From Arthrobacter oryzae (GTDB lineage: Bacteria; Actinomycetota; Actinomycetes; Actinomycetales; Micrococcaceae), in NCBI RefSeq assembly GCF_030812315.1, contig NZ_JAUSSM010000002.1, forward strand, positions 248,001 to 312,000: DNA of 64,000 nucleotides, given 5' to 3'. Position 1 is the stretch's first letter. Every line of letters starts with the position of its first letter. Below the pieces are notes generated by a model. It did no database searches. It saw only the letters and a list, made by a program, of their open reading frames with translations, and had not been told where the DNA came from. Below are positions 31,770-39,721 of the stretch, one piece after another. The translations under genes were made by a program, and so were the position numbers.

Positions 31770-32891
31770 ATGATCAAATCAAAACAGCATAACGAGGGAT
31801 CACCGTCGCTGGCGGCCAGATTCTGGCGCACCACTGTGGAGAGCCTTTCCGCTGCCGTCTCGGGCCCGCGGCTGCAGTTGGCGGCCAAAGCGGGACTAGC
31901 CGCTGGACTGGCCTTCCTGGTCGCGCCCTTGATGCCCGGGGCCGCGGCCCAGTACCCCTACTACGCCCCATTGGGCGCCCTCGTGGCAATGTACGAGAAC
32001 GTCGCGGGGTCCATGCGGCAAGGCGTCCAGACCCTCATCGGACTCGGGCTCGGCATCGGCCTCGCTTTCCTGCTGGTGAGCTTCAGCGACCCCACACCGG
32101 TGACCGTCGCCATCGTGATGGGCCTTGGAGTCCTGCTGGCCGGACTTCCCCGCCTCGGAGCCGGCCGCGACTGGATTCCCACCGCAGCCCTCCTGGTCCT
32201 CCTCGTGGGGGGAAACAACCCGGACGATTTCTCCTTCGGCTACCTCGTCCAGATGGGTGTAGGAGTAGTGGTGGGCATCGCGGTCAACGTGCTGGTTTTT
32301 CCGCCGCTCCACTTCAAAGCTGCGGCCCTCAGCCTCGCCGAACTGCGCTGGGCTTTGGCCAAGCAGCTCTCCGACATGGGTGCGGCCATGCGGGAAAAGT
32401 GGCCGCCCGAACACGAGGAGTGGGCAGTGCGTTCGGAGGCGCTTGCCCAGTCGGCACGGGACGTCAGGACCGCCGTCCAGAAGGCGGATGCCAGCCGGCA
32501 GGCCAATCCCCGCCGCCGACTTCACGACCACAACGTGGACCGGGACTACAACGACCTGCGCGGCTTGGAGAGCGTGACCTTCCATATCCAGGACATGACG
32601 GAGGTCCTGGCAGATGTGATTTGGGACGAGGATGCGCCCTTTGTGATCCCGCTTCCCTACAGCGAGCCCCTTGCTGATGCGCTGGACGCGGTCAGCGAAG
32701 TTCTGCGGTCCATGGAGGACGAGCAGCCTGACAAACAGAATGAGCTGATCGGGTCGGCCAAGGCCGCCGTGGACGCCCTGGCCGAGCGGATGGCCTCCGA
32801 CGACGTCAACCCGCATGCCCCGAGCGCGGCCGAATCGATTGTCCTGACCCTGCACCGTATTCTCCGGGTGGTCACGGCCGGCCAGTCCTGA
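31770..32891 (+). CDS. FUSC-family membrane protein
   Basis: The 373-residue protein has about six transmembrane helices in the first 180 residues (LQLAAKAGLAAGLAFLVAPL, YYAPLGALVAMYENVAGSMRQGVQTLIGLGLGIGLAFLLVSF, VTVAIVMGLGVLLAGL, IPTAALLVLLVGG, GYLVQMGVGVVVGIAVNVLVFPPL). A long cytoplasmic helical half follows (ELRWALAKQLSDMGAAMREKWP, ARDVRTAVQKADASRQ, YNDLRGLESVTFHIQDMTEVLADV). This is the fusaric-acid-resistance/aromatic acid exporter type. The substrate is not known. A very strong terminator follows. Confidence 0.87.
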   Translation: MIKSKQHNEGSPSLAARFWRTTVESLSAAVSGPRLQLAAKAGLAAGLAFLVAPLMPGAAAQYPYYAPLGALVAMYENVAGSMRQGVQTLIGLGLGIGLAFLLVSFSDPTPVTVAIVMGLGVLLAGLPRLGAGRDWIPTAALLVLLVGGNNPDDFSFGYLVQMGVGVVVGIAVNVLVFPPLHFKAAALSLAELRWALAKQLSDMGAAMREKWPPEHEEWAVRSEALAQSARDVRTAVQKADASRQANPRRRLHDHNVDRDYNDLRGLESVTFHIQDMTEVLADVIWDEDAPFVIPLPYSEPLADALDAVSEVLRSMEDEQPDKQNELIGSAKAAVDALAERMASDDVNPHAPSAAESIVLTLHRILRVVTAGQS

Positions 32892-32923
32892 GCCCTAGCG
32901 GCATCCCGCGGTAACTGACATCA

Positions 32924-32973
32924 ATCACGACGGCGGAGGTCACCTTGCGAGGTGACCTCCGCCGTCGTGATTT
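32924..32973. terminator. Bidirectional terminator with 23-bp perfect stem
   Basis: Bases 32924-32946 are the exact reverse complement of 32951-32973, with a four-base loop. The stem ends with AAT/ATT so both strands have a short U tract. It separates the converging FUSC and MaoC genes. Confidence 0.93.
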
Positions 32974-32998
32974 CTGCGGTATTTGCAGGAAAGGGAGG

Positions 32999-33910
32999 TT
33001 ACAGCGCCTCCACAGAACCGCTGAAGTGCCGTCGGCCCGACCGCGGATTCCACGCCACGTACTGGGAGTGCTGCCAGGCGCCGGCCGCAGAATGGACCGA
33101 ACTGATGTCCAGTGCCACGCGTGCGGGCAGGAACACCGGCGCTTCAAAGGCAACATCCCAGCGGAAGGAATCCCCCTTCACGGCGCCGACGTCGGCGAGC
33201 GCCCGCGAGGCAAGGTACATGCCATGCGCGATGGAGCGCCGCATGCCCAGGGCCTTGGCCGAGAGCACACTCAGGTGGATGGGGTTGAAGTCGCCGGAGA
33301 CTGCGGCGTAGGCCCTGCCGGTGTCAACCCCCAACTGCCAGAGTGCAGTGGGGTCAGGCGCCGAGAAGGTTGCGGGAGTGGCAGGCGCCGAGGGCTTGTC
33401 GATCCCGGGGAGGAAGACGCCCTTTGCCAAGTACGTGGAGGTTCCCTTCCAGCGGACTTCGGTTTCACCCGTGCTGCGGACCTCTGCGGTGATGTCCACC
33501 TGCGTGCCGGCACGGTGCCCGCGCAGGTTCTCCGCCCAGGACGTGATGTCCAATGCCTCAGTGAACAGGACCGCTCCATATTGCTGCACCTTGTTGCTGA
33601 GGTGCACCATTCCCAGCAGCGGCAGCGGGAAATCGTCACGGTTCATCACGCTCATGGACAGCGGAAACGCGAGGGCGTGAATGAAGCCTGCAGGCAGGAT
33701 GTCGCTTGCGGTCTCACCCACGAGGTGCTGGTAGGCCGTGAGGTTACCAACCTGAGCCAGCACTCCCCTGACTTCATGCCCGCAGGGAGGCAGCGCGATC
33801 CCCGTGTCCGTGCCAAGGACGCGCCGCCTTGCTGCAGTGGCGGCGGCATTGACGTACAGCTTGGATAGGGACGGCATGTCCCCGAGGATCAGGGGCTGGG
33901 CTGCGGTCAT
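32999..33910 (-). CDS. MaoC-like (R)-specific enoyl hydratase, HtdX type
   Basis: From ATG 33910 the 303-residue protein has a double hot-dog fold. The C-terminal hydratase motif is VSGDFNPIHLSVLSAKALGMRRSIAHGMYLASRAL (about 208-242, catalytic Asp and His). The N-terminal half (LTAYQHLVGETASDILPAGFIHALAFPLSMSVM) is the degenerate copy. Its start overlaps the FabG4-like stop (ATGA). The order MaoC-FabG4-thiolase is that of the mycobacterial genes for HtdX, FabG4 and FadA2, so it probably dehydrates 3-hydroxyacyl thioesters. The in-frame start at 33934 is rejected for lack of a ribosome site. Confidence 0.88.
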   Translation of the reverse strand: MTAAQPLILGDMPSLSKLYVNAAATAARRRVLGTDTGIALPPCGHEVRGVLAQVGNLTAYQHLVGETASDILPAGFIHALAFPLSMSVMNRDDFPLPLLGMVHLSNKVQQYGAVLFTEALDITSWAENLRGHRAGTQVDITAEVRSTGETEVRWKGTSTYLAKGVFLPGIDKPSAPATPATFSAPDPTALWQLGVDTGRAYAAVSGDFNPIHLSVLSAKALGMRRSIAHGMYLASRALADVGAVKGDSFRWDVAFEAPVFLPARVALDISSVHSAAGAWQHSQYVAWNPRSGRRHFSGSVEAL

Positions 33911-35247
33911 GCGCCCACCAGGTTCTGTCCGCATACCCGCAGCACCTCGCCTGTAATGCCGCCGGCGGCGTCGCTGGCCAGGAACGCAATTGCCTCAGCC
34001 ACATCACCCGGCTGTCCTCCCTGCTGCAGGGAGTTCAGGCGCCGGGCGATTTCACGCGTCGCAAACGGAATCCGCGCGGTCATTTCAGTTTCGATGAAGC
34101 CCGGGGCCACCGCGTTGATGGAACCGTGGCGTTGCGCCAGGAGGGGTGCCGTTGCGCGCACCATGCCCATCACCCCGCCCTTGGACGCCGCATAGTTCGT
34201 CTGCCCCCGGTTACCTGCGATGCCGCTGGTAGACGCAACAGACACTATCCGCGGCGCGTTCCGGAAGTGTTCGGACGCCAACAGCGCCTCATTGATGCGA
34301 AGCTGTGCCGCGATGTTGACGGCAATCACGGAATTCCAGCGGCCCGCGTCCATGTTGGCCAGCAGCTTGTCCCGCGTGATGCCTGCATTGTGGATGATGA
34401 TGTCCAGCCGCCCGTGCCTTCCGACAGCATGATCGATGATCCGCTGGCCAGCGTCCTCCCGGCTGATGTCCAACTGCAGCGCAGTCCCCCGGACCTCGTT
34501 TGCGACCGCTGCCAGGTGGTCCCCCGCGGCAGGGATGTCGACCACCACCAGGGTGGCGCCGTCGCGGTGGAGCGTGCGGGCAATCGCCGCGCCAATTCCC
34601 CGGGCGGCGCCGGTCACGACAGCCACTTTGCCCGCCAGCGGTTTATGGGGATCGGCCGGAAGCTGTCCTTCCCCGGAAGCGACTGTGAGGAGCTGGCCGT
34701 CGACAAAGGCCGACCGGCCGGACAGGAAGAACCTCAGGGCGCCGAGGGCACTGGGACTCACGGTGATTACCCCGTCGGCCAGCACGATGCCGTTTGCCGT
34801 GGCGCCGGCGCGCAGCTCCTTGGCGAGGGAGCGCAACAGCCCGTCCACGCCTTGACGAGCCGCCGCCGCGGCAGGCGTGGGCGCGCTCGCTGACGTCCGG
34901 GACACCGTGACGACGCGTGCGTTGGGCGCAAGATCCCGGACGGACGACGCCACTGAGAGGACCGGCCGTTCAAGGTCCTCCGGGCGGTCCAGTTCATCCA
35001 GGACCAGGACGATGGCGCCCAGTTTCTCCCGTGGCACGGCATGCCGCCGGACATCGAGGTCCCAGGACAGGAGGGTGGCGGCCAGGTCGTCAGCGCCGCC
35101 GCTCGATCCCTGGACCAGAATGGGACCGGGTACGAGCGACTGTCCCGGGTGGTATCGCCTGAGCATTACCGGCTGCGGCAGGCCAAGCCTCCTGGCAACG
35201 TCCTTGCCTATGCCGCGGCTTACGAATTGTGCGTATTTGTCCGTCAC
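33907..35247 (-). CDS. fabG4: Long-form 3-oxoacyl-ACP/CoA reductase, FabG4 type
   Basis: The 446-residue protein has an N-terminal SDR-like flavodoxin-fold domain without a dinucleotide motif (about 1-200) and an active C-terminal SDR domain. The latter has VAVVTGAARGIGAAIARTL (NADH site), IIHNAGITRDKLLANM, and the catalytic Ser with NYAASKGGVMG (Tyr-x3-Lys). This two-domain layout defines high-molecular-weight FabG4, which prefers NADH and acyl-CoA substrates. GTG 35247 is used since GGGAGG lies five bases upstream; ATG 35271 would overlap the thiolase stop. It sits between the thiolase and MaoC genes in one operon. Confidence 0.9.
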   Translation of the reverse strand: MTDKYAQFVSRGIGKDVARRLGLPQPVMLRRYHPGQSLVPGPILVQGSSGGADDLAATLLSWDLDVRRHAVPREKLGAIVLVLDELDRPEDLERPVLSVASSVRDLAPNARVVTVSRTSASAPTPAAAAARQGVDGLLRSLAKELRAGATANGIVLADGVITVSPSALGALRFFLSGRSAFVDGQLLTVASGEGQLPADPHKPLAGKVAVVTGAARGIGAAIARTLHRDGATLVVVDIPAAGDHLAAVANEVRGTALQLDISREDAGQRIIDHAVGRHGRLDIIIHNAGITRDKLLANMDAGRWNSVIAVNIAAQLRINEALLASEHFRNAPRIVSVASTSGIAGNRGQTNYAASKGGVMGMVRATAPLLAQRHGSINAVAPGFIETEMTARIPFATREIARRLNSLQQGGQPGDVAEAIAFLASDAAGGITGEVLRVCGQNLVGA

Positions 35248-35257
35248 GCCGGCCTCC

Positions 35258-36628
35258 CTAAAGTGCTTCAAGAATGGCGACGACCCCTTGGCCGCCGGCA
35301 GCGCAGATGGAAATCAGGCCCCGGGCCGGACGGCCGTCCACCTGTCCCTTTTCGTGAAGCATCTTGGCCAGGGAGGCTACAATCCGGCCTCCAGTGGCGG
35401 CAAAGGGGTGCCCTGCCGCCAAGGAGGAGCCGTTGACATTCAGCTTGGAACGGTCGACGCTGCCCAATGCGCCGTCCAGGCCGAGCCGCGTGCGCCCGAA
35501 TTCTTCGTCCTCCCACGCGGCCAGGGTGCTGAGGACTGTTCCGGCGAACGCCTCATGGATCTCGAAAAGATCGATGTCGTCCAGTGTGAGGCCGTTACGG
35601 GCCAGCAGCCGGGGCACTGCGAATGCGGGCGCCATCAGCAGGCCGTCCTTGCCATGGACGAAGTCGACTGCGGCGGCCTCGCCGTCGATGACTGTTGCAA
35701 GCTTGGGCAGCTCGTGCGCGTCCGCCCATTCTTCCGAAGCCAGCAGCACGGTGGACGCGCCGTCGGTCAGCGGCGTGGAGTTGCCGGCGGTCATCGTTGC
35801 CTCGGCGCCGAGGTTCTTACCGAAGACGGGCTTGAGCGTTGCCAGCTTTTCCAGGGTTGTGTCGGGTCGGAGGTTCGAATCCCTGTTCAGTCCGCGGTAG
35901 GGCGTGAGCAGATCGTCGAAGAACCCGGCATCGTAGGCAGCTGCAAGGTTTCGGTGGCTGTTGTACGCCAGCTCGTCCTGGGCTTCGCGTGCGATCTTCC
36001 ACTGTGCGGTGGTCAGAGCCTGGTGCTCGCCCATGGAAAGCCCCGTCCGGGGCTCCCCCGTATTGGGCGCATCAGGTGCCAGGTCTTTGGGCCGCAGGCG
36101 GCTCAGCACCTGAAGCCGCTGGGGCAGGGACTTGGCACGGTTGAGGTCCAGCAACACCTCACGCAGGCCCTCGCTCACGGCGATCGGTGCATCGGAAGCA
36201 GAATCGACCCCGCCGGCGATGGCCGAATCGATCTGGCCCAGTTTGATCTTGTTGGCCAGGCCGAGGACCGTTTCCAGCCCTGTGGCACAGGCCTGTTGGA
36301 GGTCGTAGGCAGGCGTTTCCGCGGAGAGGGCCGAGCCCAGCACGGCCTCGCGGGTGAGGTTGAAGTCGCGGGAGTGCTTGAGGACTGCGCCTGCGGCAAC
36401 CTCGCCAATGCGTTCGTCCTGCAGGCCGAAGCGGGCAATCAGGCCGTCCAGGGCGGCCGTCAGCATGTCCTGGTTGGAGGACTTGGTGTAGGCCCCGCCG
36501 GTCCGCGCGAACGGGATCCGGTTTCCGCCCACCACTACAGCCCTGCGCACCGTGCCCGCGGCAGGTGCTGGCGCGGAGGTGGTGGATGATTCGTCTGGTC
36601 CGGTTGCGGACAGTCCGTTAAAGGACAT
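35258..36628 (-). CDS. Acetyl-CoA acyltransferase (thiolase), FadI/FadA2 type
   Basis: From ATG 36628 the 456-residue protein has the thiolase motifs. The nucleophile Cys lies in DLQQACATGLETVLG, the His in NVNGSSLAAGHPFAATGGRIV, and the second Cys in SICAAGGQGVVAI. The N-terminal start VVVGGNRIPFARTGGAYTKSSNQDM is that of FadI-like enzymes acting on long-chain 3-ketoacyl-CoA. It is the first gene of the thiolase-FabG4-MaoC operon, divergent from the TetR gene. The start codon lies 33 bases from the operator. A preceding ATG at 36649 is nearer to the operator and less likely. Confidence 0.92.
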   Translation of the reverse strand: MSFNGLSATGPDESSTTSAPAPAAGTVRRAVVVGGNRIPFARTGGAYTKSSNQDMLTAALDGLIARFGLQDERIGEVAAGAVLKHSRDFNLTREAVLGSALSAETPAYDLQQACATGLETVLGLANKIKLGQIDSAIAGGVDSASDAPIAVSEGLREVLLDLNRAKSLPQRLQVLSRLRPKDLAPDAPNTGEPRTGLSMGEHQALTTAQWKIAREAQDELAYNSHRNLAAAYDAGFFDDLLTPYRGLNRDSNLRPDTTLEKLATLKPVFGKNLGAEATMTAGNSTPLTDGASTVLLASEEWADAHELPKLATVIDGEAAAVDFVHGKDGLLMAPAFAVPRLLARNGLTLDDIDLFEIHEAFAGTVLSTLAAWEDEEFGRTRLGLDGALGSVDRSKLNVNGSSLAAGHPFAATGGRIVASLAKMLHEKGQVDGRPARGLISICAAGGQGVVAILEAL

Positions 36629-36660
36629 GTGCTGTCTCCTCTTGATCAACGCTGGTTACC

Positions 36661-36691
36661 GATACCCAGCGTACCTGATACGCTGGGTATC
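36661..36691. promoter_or_regulatory. Perfect palindromic operator of the TetR regulator
   Basis: GATACCCAGCGTA (36661-36673) and TACGCTGGGTATC (36679-36691) are exact reverse complements around CCTGA. The site fills the divergent gap between the thiolase operon and the tetR gene and touches the tetR GTG start. This is the expected place for control of both units. Confidence 0.88.
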
Positions 36692-37447
36692 GTGAACATT
36701 CTTCATGCTGAACTTCCCGCGCCTTCCAGCAGCATCGTTTCAACCAGTGATGCTTCCGGCGGATCCGGCGGAGCGGTCGACGGGCGCGCCGCCCGCTGGC
36801 AGTCACACAGGGAGGAACGCCGGCGGGAACTCATCAAGTCCGCGCGTAAAGCCGTCCATGCACTAGGCAGCGATGCTTCCATGGAGGACATCGCCGCTGC
36901 CGCAGGCACGTCAAAGTCCGTGTTCTACCGCTACTTCGGTGACAAGGCAGGACTCCAGCAGGCAGTTGGCGAAGTGGTGCTCAGCCAGATGCAGCGCCGC
37001 ATCCAGGAAGCTGCCCAGAGCGCCCAAACACCCCGGGAGGGACTCCTGGCCATGGTTTCGGCCTATCTCCAAATGGCGGAAACCAGCCCGAACGTCTATG
37101 CGTTCGTCACCGCCTACTCGGCAGGCGAGCCGGGGACAGCCAACCCGGGAATGGCAGCGGCCGGAGCCCTCGGCCACTTCTTCGAAGAAGTCCGCGACAT
37201 GATTGCCCGGCCCATGCGCACGCATCTGGGCACTGGCAAGGAAGCCGTGATCGGTTACTGGCCCACCGCGGCGATCGGGCTCGTGCGGAACGCGGGTGAG
37301 CAGTGGCTAGGCACTCCGGCGTCCCCCGCCAAACCGTCCCCGGAAGCCATGGCCCGCCAGATCACCGCCTGGCTGTGCGTCGGGATAGCACCGGAACTGG
37401 AAACTGTTGACCCCAAGACCCAACCCCTTAGTGACCCAAACCCTTAG
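36692..37447 (+). CDS. TetR/AcrR-family regulator of fatty-acid module
   Basis: From GTG 36692 the 251-residue protein has a 35-residue disordered head and a TetR DNA-binding domain (RRRELIKSARKAVHALGSDASMEDIAAAAGTSKSVFYRYFGDKAGL, about 44-88). A helical ligand domain follows (GLLAMVSAYLQMAETSPNVYAFVTAYSAGEP, FFEEVRDMIARPMR). The operator ends on the base before the GTG, so the mRNA must be leaderless or nearly so. Its ligand is likely an acyl-CoA, inferred from the neighbours. It is followed 30 bases later by an acyl-CoA oxidase gene in the same direction. Confidence 0.86.
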   Translation: MNILHAELPAPSSSIVSTSDASGGSGGAVDGRAARWQSHREERRRELIKSARKAVHALGSDASMEDIAAAAGTSKSVFYRYFGDKAGLQQAVGEVVLSQMQRRIQEAAQSAQTPREGLLAMVSAYLQMAETSPNVYAFVTAYSAGEPGTANPGMAAAGALGHFFEEVRDMIARPMRTHLGTGKEAVIGYWPTAAIGLVRNAGEQWLGTPASPAKPSPEAMARQITAWLCVGIAPELETVDPKTQPLSDPNP

Positions 37448-37477
37448 TGAATTGTCAGAACCAAAGAAGGAATCGAC

Positions 37478-39592
37478 ATGACTGACGTAGTTGACCGCCC
37501 CGCCGGCCAGGCAAGCCGTCCCGCCGGACGTTCCAAGCAACCCGCCGAAGGATCGCCCGCCGTCGACGTCGCCGCCCTGGGCGAGCAGCTCCTGGGCAAG
37601 TGGGCCCACATCCGGCGGCACTCCCGCGAGCTTTCCGGCCGTCCCGAGCTGCACAAGACCGAGGGCCTCACCCACGCCGGGCACCGGAAGCGCACGTTTG
37701 GCCAGCTGAAATACCTGGTGGAGAACAAGGCCGTCCACCGGGCCTTTCCCGTGTCACTCGGCGGTTCCGACGATCACGGCGGCAACATCGCCGGGTTCGA
37801 GGAACTGGTCACGGCCGATCCGTCGCTCCAGATCAAGGCGGGTGTCCAGTGGGGGCTCTTCGGCTCGGCCGTGATGCACCTCGGCACCGAGGAACACCAC
37901 GCCAAGTGGCTGCCCGGCATCATGAACCTGGACATCCCGGGCTGCTTCGCGATGACGGAAACCGGGCACGGCTCCGACGTGGCCAGCATTGCCACCACGG
38001 CCACCTTCGACCCTGCCGCACAAGAGTTCATCATCCACACGCCTTTCCGCGCAGCGTGGAAGGATTACATCGGCAACGCCGCAATTGACGGGCTCGGCGC
38101 CGTGGTATTCGCCCAGCTAGTGACCAAGGGCGTCAACCACGGGGTGCATGCGTTCTATGTGGACCTGCGGGATCCGGAGACCAAGGAATTCCTGCCGGGC
38201 ATCGGCGGTGAGGACGACGGCGTCAAGGGCGGACTGAACGGCATCGATAACGGCCGGCTGCACTTCAGCAATGTCCGCATCCCGCGTACCAACCTGCTCA
38301 ACCGCTACGGTGATGTTGATGCCGACGGCATCTACACCTCCCCCATCGCCAGCCCTGGCCGTCGCTTCTTCACCATGCTGGGCACGCTGGTCCAGGGCCG
38401 CGTCTCCCTGGACGGTGCCGCAGTGGCTGCCAGCAAGCTCGCACTCAAGACCGCCATCCAGTACGCCACCGAGCGCCGCCAATTCAATGCGTCATCCCAC
38501 ACTGACGAAGAAGTGCTCCTGGACTACCAGCGCCACCAGCGACGGCTGTTCACCCGCCTCGCCACTACCTATGCCGCCAGCTTTGCCCACGAGCAGCTCC
38601 TGCAGAAGTTCGACGACGTCTTCTCCGGCGCGCACGACACCGACGAGGACCGCCAGGATCTGGAAACGCTCGCCGCAGCACTAAAGCCGCTCAGCACGTG
38701 GCATGCCCTTGATACCCTCCAGGAGTGCCGGGAAGCCTGCGGCGGCGCAGGGTTCCTGATTGAGAACCGCTTCGCGTCCCTGCGCGCAGACCTGGATGTG
38801 TACGTCACCTTCGAAGGCGACAACACCGTACTGCTCCAGCTGGTGGCCAAGCGCCTCCTCGCGGACTACGCCAAGGAGTTCCGCACGGTCGGCGTCGGCG
38901 TGCTGGCACGCTACGTGGTGAGCCAGGCCGCCGGGGTGGCAGTGCACCGAACGGGCCTGCGCCAGGTTGCCCAGTTCGTGGCCGACACGGGTTCGGTGCA
39001 GAAGGCAGCAATCGCGCTCCGGGACGAAGACACCCAGCGGCTGCTGCTGACGGACCGGGTACAGACCATGGTGGCCGAGGTCGGAGCCGGGCTGAAGGGC
39101 ACCAACAAGCTGCCCCAGGTCCAGGCCGCCGCCGTCTTCAACGATCACCAGCATGAACTGATAGATGCAGCCCAGGCCCATGCGGAGCTCCTGCAGTGGG
39201 AAGCCTTCACGGAGGCGCTGGCCGATGTGACCGACCCGGGCACCAAGCGTGTGCTGACCTGGCTCCGGGATCTGTTCGGACTCTCGCTCATCGAAAAGAA
39301 CCTGTCCTGGTACCTCATGAACGGGCGGCTTTCAATGCAGCGCGGACGCACAGTGGGTGACTACATCAACCGGCTGCTGGCCAAGATCCGCCCGCACGCC
39401 CTGGACCTCGTGGACGCCTTCGGGTACGGGCCGGAACACCTTCGCGCGGCCATCGCGACGGGGGCCGAGCAGACCCGCCAGGACGAGGCGCGTGCGTACT
39501 TCCGGGCCCAGCGCGCCGACGGACAGGCGCCGGTCGACGAGAAGGTCCTGATGGCCCGGAAGGGCCTGGAAGCCAAGGCTCCGCGGCGGTAG
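37478..39592 (+). CDS. Acyl-CoA oxidase/dehydrogenase (ACOX-like)
   Basis: The 704-residue flavoprotein is much longer than ordinary acyl-CoA dehydrogenases and has the acyl-CoA oxidase layout. GCFAMTETGHGSDVASIATTATFDP carries the flavin loop. GRVSLDGAAVAASKLALKTAIQYATERRQF follows, then CREACGGAGFLIENRFASLRADLDVYVTFEGDNTVLLQLVAKRLL with the catalytic Glu in FEGDN. A C-terminal oxidase domain of about 250 residues completes the fold. It is expected to oxidise acyl-CoA to trans-2-enoyl-CoA, feeding the MaoC, FabG4 and thiolase enzymes encoded divergently. AAGGAA lies six bases before the ATG. Two hairpins follow its stop. Confidence 0.9.
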   Translation: MTDVVDRPAGQASRPAGRSKQPAEGSPAVDVAALGEQLLGKWAHIRRHSRELSGRPELHKTEGLTHAGHRKRTFGQLKYLVENKAVHRAFPVSLGGSDDHGGNIAGFEELVTADPSLQIKAGVQWGLFGSAVMHLGTEEHHAKWLPGIMNLDIPGCFAMTETGHGSDVASIATTATFDPAAQEFIIHTPFRAAWKDYIGNAAIDGLGAVVFAQLVTKGVNHGVHAFYVDLRDPETKEFLPGIGGEDDGVKGGLNGIDNGRLHFSNVRIPRTNLLNRYGDVDADGIYTSPIASPGRRFFTMLGTLVQGRVSLDGAAVAASKLALKTAIQYATERRQFNASSHTDEEVLLDYQRHQRRLFTRLATTYAASFAHEQLLQKFDDVFSGAHDTDEDRQDLETLAAALKPLSTWHALDTLQECREACGGAGFLIENRFASLRADLDVYVTFEGDNTVLLQLVAKRLLADYAKEFRTVGVGVLARYVVSQAAGVAVHRTGLRQVAQFVADTGSVQKAAIALRDEDTQRLLLTDRVQTMVAEVGAGLKGTNKLPQVQAAAVFNDHQHELIDAAQAHAELLQWEAFTEALADVTDPGTKRVLTWLRDLFGLSLIEKNLSWYLMNGRLSMQRGRTVGDYINRLLAKIRPHALDLVDAFGYGPEHLRAAIATGAEQTRQDEARAYFRAQRADGQAPVDEKVLMARKGLEAKAPRR

Positions 39593-39668
39593 TTTCCGGC
39601 GGACTCCCGCCGGAAACTGCGGAAACGACGACGGCGGCACCCCGAGGTGGGGCGCCGCCGCCGTCGTC
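39591..39668. terminator. Two tandem hairpins after the acyl-CoA oxidase gene
   Basis: The first hairpin (39591-39602 with 39607-39618) is a perfect 12-bp stem that includes the stop codon. The second (GACGACGGCGGC at 39627-39638 with GCCGCCGTCGTC at 39657-39668) has a longer internal loop and is followed by TATTT. Together they end the converging acyl-CoA oxidase and glgM units. Confidence 0.82.
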
Positions 39669-39721
39669 TATTTCCCGCTGCTGGTCACCTTCGGTGGTTG
39701 GCAGCGGCTGTCTGCTCGGAT

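Noticed and set aside
34877..36589. A 570-codon plus-strand open frame
   Set aside because: It is antisense to the FabG4-like and thiolase genes, which have clear motifs; high GC leaves such frames open by chance.
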